Assembly (NCBI GenBank): GCA_015956445.1
Contig: WIUZ02000018.1
Location: 496,001-560,000 of the forward strand
Direction of reading: 5' to 3'
Source of the DNA: Thelephora terrestris
Taxonomy: Eukaryota > Basidiomycota > Agaricomycetes > Thelephorales > Thelephoraceae
Length of the DNA: 64,000 nt
Each line of letters begins with the position of its first letter. The stretch's first letter is position 1. This document shows positions 55,507 to 64,000 of this stretch, in pieces. The notes below the pieces were generated by a model that did no database searches, was not told the origin of the DNA, and saw nothing but the letters and a program-made list of their open reading frames with translations. Both the position numbers and the translations under genes were made by a program.

Positions 55507-58500
55507 TGTCAGGGCCACCCTACCCCAACAACTACCAGTGCACTGAGCCGACTCCGCAGAGTACTCACTAGTCCAACTAGCTTGTGAGAGAACGATCACG
55601 TCTCTATTCTTCCGGTAGGTTGTCCGAGGTCACTGCAAGTCAGGTCGAAATCCTAAAGAGAAACCCAACCTAAACCGTACTTCGTTCGGTTTAACCAACA
55701 AGGGTTTATCCCTACAACAGGATTGATGACTCCACCAGGTGATTGACTGGACGCTCGAGGTGTTCTAATATGAACGCTGGGGTTCTATAGTTACGAGGCG
55801 CAGTTGACACGCAGAGCGGGAGGGAGAGCAGATGGGGGATGTCTTGGTTCAAACAGAAAACTCTGACTTGGCCTTAACTGCAACTGGGCTGAGAAGGGCA
55901 GAGGATTTCCTGAGGTAACAAAACTAAGGTACTACGATACAGCCACAGTTGCTACTTATACTAAAGGAGTGGCCATGACGTCAATACCCTAATATACCCT
56001 TATCAAGACAGAACAAAGGGAGATAAGGAGTGTGAGAACACTAAGTAAGGAAAGCAAACAAATATGACGTGTGGGAGAATAAAGGACAAAGGGCCTTACT
56101 AGCGTGTGAAGGATTGCATAAGAGATAACGAATGTCCGCATGAAACATGGGGGTAAAGATAACACTAGTGCTAAAGGAAAAAGGGGCATAGGGTCATGAA
56201 AGTTCGTACCTGGGGATCACACCCAAGGGTCAGGTGGAAACCTCTCATTGCTTTGTGCAATTTTAGAGTGGCTCCGAGATAAGGGACCATGCATCATCCC
56301 TTGTTGTCTGTAGGCGGTAACAGCATCACGGACTAGTGGCAACCTCAACGTACGTCCGAACATGAGGAGGTCGAGCCTAGACTCATGGGACATGAGGGAT
56401 TACAGATTCGCCGGTGTTTCACGCTAACGGCTACTCCACGTTCGCTGGGCTAAACAAAAGGAGTCTAAGGCACTCCTTCCGAATAACGGCGATTCCTTCC
56501 TCCGGTTAGGAGACTGTGATGTGACTGTCCACGTGTGTGATCAGGGTCCAGGGTTGATCGTAATCGTAAAGTCATGAGGGGTCGTAAAAGGGGTTTGTGA
56601 TGTCATAAAGGGGTCATCAGGGTCTTGAGACCTATTTTTAGTGCGCGCGCGTTCTAGGCGTTCCAGAACGAAGTTCTTCCAAGGCCGTCCCGCGGGCCGA
56701 GGTGTCAGCTTGATGTAGTAAGCCAACGATGATGGTACAGGGGCGGAAGTTGATGTGACCTGGACCAATGAGGTTCGTCGAGGTAGGTCACGTGAAGGAT
56801 CACCGATCTAGGCTATAAGAAGGACGTCTTCTTGGAGCCATCCTTGATCAGCAACACCAGCAACTTCCCCATCATCTCACCAAATGTCTTTCCCAAACAA
56901 CCACACCTATAAGGTCGCCAACGGCATCTCCACCATCTCCCGTATTGATCGCTGTGCTGCCAACCGCAAGAGTTACGCCAGTGAAGCAGGGGTTCCCTAT
57001 ACCACAGATGACCAGGTATGGGGGAGATCTAGTGCTTCTTGTGCTTGCGCTAACTTTTCCCTCTAGGTAGAGGTTACGTTCTTTTGGCGTTAATGTCAAG
57101 CTAACGGCTTCTAGATCTTGGAGGTTGTCAAGCAGGTGGACGCCGAACGTCTCAGGGAGACGATCCCACATTTGATGGGGTTGACCTGGGACGATGAGCT
57201 CTGGGTCCGGTCCATGATTGCCGAGAAGGTGATCTTCCAAATGAGGGGTAGGTTCGGGGAGTTGGAGCATCCGATCAAGAAGGAGCTCTGGTACACCCTG
57301 CAGAGGGGAATCTACGATCAGGACCTGTTGGAGCACGGGGCGACTGTTCCTCGGGCCGTCCGCCACGCCACCGCTTCCACCACGCTGTTGTGGTCGCTCG
57401 TTCGAGAGGGAGAAAGCCGGGTAGGTTCTCTGTTTGAATATTCGAGTATGACTCTCGACTAATCAAACTGCCTAGGTTGAACGTTTGGAGCGCGAGGTGA
57501 AGGAGGCGAAGGCAGACATCCTTCGTCTGTCTGCGGAGGGTCTTCTGATGAAGGAGATTCTGGCCGATTTCCAAAAGGGGACAAACGAGGCGTTGGCAGC
57601 GGTGATACTCAATCATCAGGAGTTAGTCGCCGGTCTGAAGGTCAGGGACACCAACATCCGGGGTGCTTTGGATGCGAGGGACGATCGCCTGGACAGGCAC
57701 TCAAAGAAGATCGGGGAGGAGAACGCAAAGGTTCTTTCAGCCTTTGCAGGTTTATGCAATTTCTGATAGACTTCTTCTAGATCGAGGAACTCGAGGATCT
57801 GGTGTCCGTGTTGACGGCACGGGTTGAGTCCTTACAGGACAAGACCTGCAACTGCAAGGAAGGTCCGGTGTTGGTGGGACAGGGTATGGCCGATGTTCTG
57901 TTCGAGCTGGAGTACGCCGACGAGGTGGTACTCCCATCGCCTAACCCGTCGTCCTATGCCACGCCTCCGATCGAGAACGCAGTTCCCGTTCCGACTCCGG
58001 CTCCGGCTTCCAGTCTGGCTGAGTCCGACAAGGAGAACTGTCGGCGTTGCCCGTTGCAGCCAATCAGTCAGCTGGTCAAGATCAAGGACGAGGTCATGGA
58101 AGTTGACCGGGCTGAAGATGCTCCGAGGGTTGCCGAGGTACGTCCGGTGACTAAGGGGCAATGTTGCAAACACTCTCGACGCTGTCCTGCTCATCGCATG
58201 GCTCCTTCGGCTAACCCGTACCCTCGACCAGTTGAGTCGGATGGTGACCAGTCTGGTCGAGGTGAGGGACAATCCTTCCGATACCGGGTCAACCGTCCCA
58301 ACCGACAGGTCGAGTTGGAGATCCAGCGTAGGCACCTCACTCAACTCGCAGTTCAGGATTCCGCCCAGGGGTCTGACGAGGGAGACGGAGGGTCTCTCGA
58401 GGACTACATCGACAGCGCTGCTGAGCAGTCACCCAGTGATGGAGATGTGGGATCAGGTGTTCCGCAGTTCGGAGACATCTGGGAGGCTGATCGGTCCGCT

Positions 58501-58847
58501 CGAAGGTATCTCTTCCTATTGGCTTGAACTAGAGGTTCAGTTGAGCGCGGAAGATGGTGACACCATGTTCGGAGAGATCCTTGCAAGGAGGGGCCAGTTC
58601 TTCGATCTCTGGGATGGAACGCTGATGATCATGAGGCCTGTTGTAGATCGAGTCGACTTTTGAAGAACTTTATAAGCATCGTATATAGCCATGTTGTTCT
58701 GTTTGCCGTGAATGGATTACGTGTTTGTGTGTTTGAATGTTTGGTGTGAAGGATAAGGAGTGTTAAGCATTCAAACATAAGAAATGGTAAGAAGAGTTCG
58801 AAGAAAGAGCTTGTTATAAAAAGTTTAAAAATACCATGTTCCTGACA
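55507..58847 (+). mobile_element. LTR-like unit A, copy 2, inserted in P2
   Basis: The 3,341-bp unit begins TGTCAGGGCCACCC and ends ATGTTCCTGACA. It is flanked by the 5-bp duplication GAAAT (55502-55506 and 58848-58852). It is the inverted counterpart of A1 (1487-4809) over its whole length and carries the spliced gene 56884-58527. No terminal direct repeats or polymerase genes are seen. It looks whole. Confidence 0.85.
56884..58527 (+). CDS. gene of unit A (copy 2): coiled-coil protein of unknown function
   Basis: Starts MSFPNNHTYKVANGISTISR. A TATAAG box lies about 70 bp upstream (about 56812). Several exons with short introns occur, for example near 57015-57115, 57420-57475 and 57732-57780. 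In order: a short basic start; a helical block (LMGLTWDDELWVRSMIAEKV, KKELWYTLQRGIYDQ); coiled coils (EREVKEAKADILRLSAEG; ELEDLVSVLTARVESLQ); CNCKEGP; a Pro-rich linker; a basic patch (KHSRRCPAHR); and an acidic tail ending FLLA. Copy 1 keeps the same plan. Gag-like in layout only. Function unknown; treated as mobile-unit content. Confidence 0.55.
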
Positions 58848-58857
58848 GAAATGGTTG

Positions 58858-59543
58858 AAGTACCTGGCAAAAACCAACCCAGTACATCACAAACACATTC
58901 TGAATTTTCCAGGCCAATTTCCTTGCAGTGTTCCAGTGATGTTCCCATTAGGTAATCCATGGGTACATTCAGAATTTTCCCAAAGAAGGTAACCTCGATG
59001 TTGCCGATCGGCACATTTACAATGTTCCTGGTCAGGGAAATTCAAAATGCACCCAAACAGTGTTTTTGCAGTGTTCTGGGTTGGTAAATTCAGAATGTAC
59101 TGGTGCCGTCGACTGCGATGTACTGAGTTTGGCAAACATCAGGAACACTGCAGGAACACTGCAAGGAAACTGGAAAAACCAGGAACATCACAAGTTCATT
59201 CAAAATGTTCCTGGTTTTTCCAGTTCCCTTGCAGTGTTCCTGCAGTGTTCCTGATGTTCGCCAAACTCAGTACATCATGGTCGACGGCACCAGTACATTC
59301 TGGATGTACCACCCCGGAACACTGCAAATACACCAGTTGGGTGCATTTTGAATTTTCCTGACCAGGAACATTTTAAATGCACCGATTGGCGACATCGAGG
59401 TTACATTCTTTGGGAAAATTCTGAATGTACCCATGGATTACCTATGGGAACATCACCAGAACACTGTGAATGTACTTAGCATTTTCTGTGCTGGAACACT
59501 GCAAGTGAATCAGCCTGGAAAATTCAGAATGTGTTTGTAATGT
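58858..59543. other. inner palindrome of P2
   Basis: This resumes element P after A2. The axis is near 59196, with GGAAAAACCAGGAACATC facing its complement. No genes. Confidence 0.7.
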
Positions 59544-60357
59544 CACTGGGAACAAGGGGACAAATACCCAGTGGGTACATGCTGAACACATTGAGATTAC
59601 AGTCAACAAGTAATCACAATGTGCCCAATGGGGAAAATTTGAATACATTCAAAATGTGCCAGGCCATGTGAATCCAATGTGCCCACTGGGTACATTTTGA
59701 TTGTGATCACAATGTACTCAGCAATGTGATCTCAATGTGCCCAGTGGGGACATTTTGATTGCAATCACAATGTACCCAGCTCATTACATGATGGTTTCTT
59801 TCACAATGTTGTCCACAATGTGTCCAGCATGTGCCTGAGCCACTCATTCAAACTTCTTTCACAAAGTATCCAGTGATGTGCCCAAAATGTGTGCAGCCAT
59901 ATACATGATGATTTCTTTGAGAATACATGGTGAAATTGAACAATATTGTGATTACATTGTGATTACTTCAAAAAGAACCCCCTGGGGACATTATGGACAC
60001 ATCACTGGATACTTTGTGAAAGAAGTTTGAATGAGTGGCTCAGGCACATGCTGGACACATTGTGGACAACATTGTGAAAGAAAACATCATGTAATGAGCT
60101 GGATACATTGTGAACACATTGCTGAGCACTTTGTGAAAGAATTTAAAATGTGCCCACTGGGCACATTGAGATCACATTGGTGGGTACATTGTGATCACAA
60201 TCAAAACGTACCCAGTGGGCACATTGGATTCACATGGCCTGGCACATTTTGAATGTATTCAAATTTTCCCCATTGGGCACATTGTGATCACTTGTTGACT
60301 GTAATCTCAATGTGTTCAGCATGTACCCACTGGGTATTTGTCCCCTTGTTCCCAGTG
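59544..60357. mobile_element. foldback element Q (814-bp CACTA-type MITE) inserted in P2
   Basis: A near-complete palindrome (axis at 59950.5) starts CACTGGGAACAAGGGG and ends CCTTGTTCCCAGTG. It is flanked by TGT on both sides (59541-59543 and 60358-60360). The two halves mirror each other over nearly the whole length. No ORF of interest and no transposase. Related to P by CACTGGG ends and 3-bp duplications, but the internal sequence differs. Confidence 0.88.
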
Positions 60358-60450
60358 TGTACTGGGTGGTTTTTGGCCAGGTACATTGTCCATGTCCTTG
60401 CAATGAACTTGCAATGTTCTGGACCGGAACACCACCCCTTGCCCCCAGTG

Positions 60451-60560
60451 TAACAAGAGCCTAATGCCACCTTTTGATAGCTCAACGTGTGGTCGGTAAC
60501 AAGAACCCCGTTCGCTGTAAGTTCGTAACATACACTTGGGCGCAAAATGGTTGCGCCTTA
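60451..60560. repeat. paralogous block, interrupted copy (last part)
   Basis: Matches 35676-35785 (CTCAACGTGTGGTCGGTAAC against CTCAACGTATTTTCGGTGAC). It closes the block after P2. Confidence 0.7.
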
Positions 60561-60780
60561 CACTGTAGGAAAAGACTAGGTTGATTTTCAACCAAATAAT
60601 ACAGTAGTCCTTATTAAAAACATTAATGTTTTAGGAGTTTTTGTCGCAAATTTGAATGATTTTTCTCATGAGTTTTTGAATGGCCTGAGGGGGGATATTT
60701 TACTCATAAAGTTTTAATGGAAATTATGGGGGGGACTGGGACCCAGCTTACTGGGCACTGGTGCTCCCAATTAGGCAGGT
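60561..60780. other. nothing recognised
   Basis: AT-rich sequence between the paralogous block and palindrome S. The left border of S must lie here or slightly beyond. Confidence 0.3.
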
Positions 60781-61625
60781 GCCGACAGTGTGGGTGGCCC
60801 GGGAGAGTGGATTGCTTATATAATAAAAATTAAAAAATTCAGGGAAATTCTGGAAAATTCTGGAAAAATTCCAAAAATTATTAGAAAATTCCCACGGGTG
60901 TCAGGGAGGGCAGAAAATGAAAAATTGACTGTGGGAATTTCCGATCAAATTTCCCAAAAAGGATATTTTTGATGGCTTACATAAGCAACTCAAAAATGAT
61001 TTTGATATTGAATTTCCTTTTTGGGAAATTTTGATGGCTGACATAAGCAGGTCATGTGACTGAAAAAAGTGGGTGTTGCTTATGTAATCAGGTCATGTGA
61101 CCGACCAAAAAAGGAAAGTTTTGATGGCTTACATAAGCATCTCAAAAATGCTTTTGGAGGGGTCTTTCCTAAAAAGGAAATTTTGATGGCTTACATAAGC
61201 AACTCAAAAATGATTCTGGCAAAAATTACCAAAAAAGGAAATTTCCTAAAAGAGAAATTATATGCTAGAAAATTCGGAAAAATGCCAGAAAAATCCTAAA
61301 AAATACTGAAAAAATTCCCACACGTCTAGAAAGTGCCCAAAATGGTAAATTATTCCCAGAAATATTCAAAAAATTGTTTTTCTGGCTGGAAAAATCAGGA
61401 AAAAATTCCAAAAAAATTCCAAAAATTCCAGAGTATAGATAAATATTTTATAAAAATTATTCCAATTTTTTTGGTCCATTGAATAGCTCATAATTTCAAT
61501 ATTAATATATTTTTTGCCCAAAAAATAGATAAAAATAGGAAAATACAAATACATCTGTAATATTCATTATATCATGAAGTACAGACCAGTTTGTGGTCGT
61601 AAACTAGCCCTAAACCTAGTCCTGG

Positions 61626-61865
61626 ACCTAACCTAACCTAACCTAGCCTAACCCTAACCCTAACCCTAACCTAGACCTAAACCTAACCTAACCTGACCTA
61701 ACCTAACCTAACCTAACCTAACCTAACCTAACCTAACCTAACCTAACCTAAACCTAACCTAACCTAACCTAAACCTAACCTAACCTAACCTGCCCTAAAC
61801 CCAGCCTGCCCCAAACCTATCCTAGCACCAAACCTAAACCTAAACCTAAACCTAACCTGCCCTAA
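61626..61865. repeat. CCTAA tract with telomere-like units in palindrome S
   Basis: A long (CCTAA)n tract with interspersed CCTAAA and three consecutive CCCTAA units at about 61649-61667. CCCTAA is the usual fungal telomere repeat. The mirror copy (TTAGG)n lies at about 62967-63206. A (TCTTA)n microsatellite follows at about 61892-61930. Confidence 0.85.
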
Positions 61866-61900
61866 ACCTAACTCTGACCTGGCCTAGTTCAGCCTTATCT

Positions 61901-61931
<31 letters not shown>

Positions 61932-62900
61932 TCTTATTCTGTCTTACCTACCCTAGACCCAACCTAACCTGACATAGTCAACTTAACCTGGTCCACCACA
62001 GATCACCCAACCTAACCTAAAGTGGTCTACCTGACCTAGACTGATGCAACTTGAGTTTATCTCTTCTAATCAGCTGTTATCCTATCTGGCCTTAATCTAA
62101 ATACCGTAGCTAACCAACATCTAACCCAACCTCACCTGGCTCACCAGCAAGTAACTGGGCTACAGGAACACACCGTGAGCTGCACCATCCCATATCCTAT
62201 ATCCAACTGTCACTCAAACACAAGAACTGTGGTGGACCTACAAGTTAAGTGGACCCATAAGCCCACAGACCCACAAGTATAGGCTGTTCACTCAGTGGAA
62301 ACATCTGTTATCCATCCTCACTCACGTACCACCCTCACCCTGTGTTCTGTGCCAGACTGCAACTTCACCACAGCTCATGTTCAGCCACCTACTTGTTATG
62401 GATCCATGGATTTGTAGACCTGATTGTACATGGGTTTAGCTAGGTGGCTGAACATGAGCTGTGGTGAAGTTGCAGTCTGGCACAGAACACAGGGTGAGGG
62501 TGGTACGTGAGTGAGGATGGATAACAGATGTTTCCACTGAGTGAACAGCCTATACTTGTGGGTCTGTGGGCTTATGGGTCCACTTAACTTGTAGGTCCAC
62601 CACAGTTCTTGTGTTTGAGTGACAGTTGGATATAGGATATGGGATGGTGCAGCTCACGGTGTGTTCCTGTAGCCCAGTTACTTGCTGGTGAGCCAGGTGA
62701 GGTTGGGTTAGATGTTGGTTAGCTACGGTATTTAGATTAAGGCCAGATAGGATAACAGCTGATTAGAAGAGATAAACTCAAGTTGCATCAGTCTAGGTCA
62801 GGTAGACCACTTTAGGTTAGGTTGGGTGATCTGTGGTGGACCAGGTTAAGTTGACTATGTCAGGTTAGGTTGGGTCTAGGGTAGGTAAGACAGAATAAGA

Positions 62901-62931
<31 letters not shown>

Positions 62932-62966
62932 AGATAAGGCTGAACTAGGCCAGGTCAGAGTTAGGT

Positions 62967-63206
62967 TTAGGGCAGGTTAGGTTTAGGTTTAGGTTTAGGT
63001 TTGGTGCTAGGATAGGTTTGGGGCAGGCTGGGTTTAGGGCAGGTTAGGTTAGGTTAGGTTTAGGTTAGGTTAGGTTAGGTTTAGGTTAGGTTAGGTTAGG
63101 TTAGGTTAGGTTAGGTTAGGTTAGGTTAGGTTAGGTCAGGTTAGGTTAGGTTTAGGTCTAGGTTAGGGTTAGGGTTAGGGTTAGGCTAGGTTAGGTTAGG
63201 TTAGGT
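62967..63206. repeat. TTAGG tract, mirror of 61626-61865
   Basis: This is the reverse-complement copy in the right arm of S, including three TTAGGG units at about 63165-63183. Confidence 0.85.
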
Positions 63207-64000
63207 CCAGGACTAGGTTTAGGGCTAGTTTACGACCACAAACTGGTCTGTACTTCATGATATAATGAATATTACAGATGTATTTGTATTTTCCTATTTT
63301 TATCTATTTTTTGGGCAAAAAATATATTAATATTGAAATTATGAGCTATTCAATGGACCAAAAAAATTGGAATAATTTTTATAAAATATTTATCTATACT
63401 CTGGAATTTTTGGAATTTTTTTGGAATTTTTTCCTGATTTTTCCAGCCAGAAAAACAATTTTTTGAATATTTCTGGGAATAATTTACCATTTTGGGCACT
63501 TTCTAGACGTGTGGGAATTTTTTCAGTATTTTTTAGGATTTTTCTGGCATTTTTCCGAATTTTCTAGCATATAATTTCTCTTTTAGGAAATTTCCTTTTT
63601 TGGTAATTTTTGCCAGAATCATTTTTGAGTTGCTTATGTAAGCCATCAAAATTTCCTTTTTAGGAAAGACCCCTCCAAAAGCATTTTTGAGATGCTTATG
63701 TAAGCCATCAAAACTTTCCTTTTTTGGTCGGTCACATGACCTGATTACATAAGCAACACCCACTTTTTTCAGTCACATGACCTGCTTATGTCAGCCATCA
63801 AAATTTCCCAAAAAGGAAATTCAATATCAAAATCATTTTTGAGTTGCTTATGTAAGCCATCAAAAATATCCTTTTTGGGAAATTTGATCGGAAATTCCCA
63901 CAGTCAATTTTTCATTTTCTGCCCTCCCTGACACCCGTGGGAATTTTCTAATAATTTTTGGAATTTTTCCAGAATTTTCCAGAATTTCCCTGAATTTTTT

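Larger units (their letters stand above)
55448..60450. mobile_element. foldback element P, copy 2 (CACTA-type), hosting A2 and Q
   Basis: Starts CACTGGGGGCAAGGGGTGG and ends CTTGCCCCCAGTG. TAA stands on both sides (55445-55447 and 60451-60453), and the empty site TCGATAACAAAAC is at about 35672. Without A2 (55507-58847) and Q (59544-60357), each with its own duplication, the element is about 840 bp. It is a near-palindrome with its inner axis near 59196. The CACTG ends and 3-bp duplication fit CACTA/EnSpm-like (CMC) elements. No transposase is encoded, so it is a non-autonomous MITE. Confidence 0.85.
60832..64000. repeat. giant near-perfect palindrome S, cut by the window end
   Basis: The arms 60832-62390 and 62442-64000 are reverse complements around a 51-bp spacer. 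Matched blocks add up to 124,832 at every point checked from 61069/63763 to 62390/62442, so there are no length changes. The arm order is an AT-rich outer part with AAAAAGGAAATTTTGATGGC motifs, then a CCTAA tract, a TCTTA microsatellite, and a less repetitive inner part. No coding capacity is supported. The left border may extend further left, because the right arm runs off the window. Confidence 0.92.

Noticed and set aside
61626-61865. A true chromosome end at the CCTAA tract
   Set aside because: The tract is internal to both arms of a palindrome, is mostly pentameric, and non-telomeric sequence continues on both sides.
60832-64000. ORFs in the AT-rich arms of palindrome S, such as 61069-61299 and its mirror
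   Set aside because: They are low-complexity Lys/Asn-rich frames that simply mirror each other in the two arms. No domain or promoter is seen.
1-64000. tRNA, rRNA, CRISPR or bacterial-type operons
   Set aside because: None was seen by eye. Intron density and gene families are fungal, and the direct repeats lack CRISPR spacing.

Overview
The window looks like part of a filamentous basidiomycete (Agaricomycete-like) genome. Its genes carry many short introns (about 45-70 nt). It holds gene families typical of these fungi: BTB/POZ and F-box proteins, an RHS/Crinkler-type P-loop ATPase with a nuclease-like tail, and a NACHT-WD40 STAND receptor. Repeats make up roughly half of the window. No tRNA, rRNA or CRISPR was recognised. 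All exon maps were worked out by hand from splice signals and reading phase and have no transcript support.

Layout. (1) 0.2-9.7 kb: a BTB/POZ gene on the minus strand whose third intron is 8.1 kb because of a three-level nested insertion. LTR-like unit D contains unit B1, which contains unit A1. (2) 9.9-16.5 kb: a decayed F-box gene, an RHS/Crinkler-type gene, an aldehyde dehydrogenase stump and an intact F-box gene. A 0.34-kb segment is duplicated in front of the RHS gene and the intact F-box gene. (3) 17.7-24.1 kb: a compact housekeeping island with VPS28 (ESCRT-I), a NOP8-like nucleolar RNA-binding protein, an MRP49/mL61-type mitoribosomal protein, the SWR1 subunit SWC2/VPS72 and methionine sulfoxide reductase A. 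(4) 24-38 kb: mostly decayed DNA with one conserved protein of unknown function, an ORF with an EF-hand-like loop, and scattered direct and inverted copies of FAD-linked oxidase (BBE-like) relics. (5) 38.4-43.1 kb: a large NACHT-WD40 gene with a 7-nt microexon and a sharp CpG boundary inside the coding sequence. (6) 43.1-64 kb: repeats throughout. They include LTR-like pieces C1 (hosting B2), C2 and T, CACTA-type foldback elements P1, P2 and Q, a 1.3-kb tandem unit with a 45-bp minisatellite, a large imperfect palindrome R, and an apparently indel-free palindrome S of at least 3.2 kb that runs off the window end.

The most unusual content is a set of LTR-like units (A about 3.3 kb, B about 2.2 kb, D about 2.4 kb, and a related C). 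A and B begin TGTCAGG or TGTCA and end TGACA, and A and B have perfect 5-bp target duplications. None shows reverse transcriptase, integrase or protease in this window. Each instead carries one or two unrelated, intron-bearing or divergently transcribed genes with their own promoters. They may be very long solo LTRs with embedded genes, or gene-carrying non-autonomous elements. Their nested order (D, then B, then A; and P, then A and Q) gives a relative insertion chronology.
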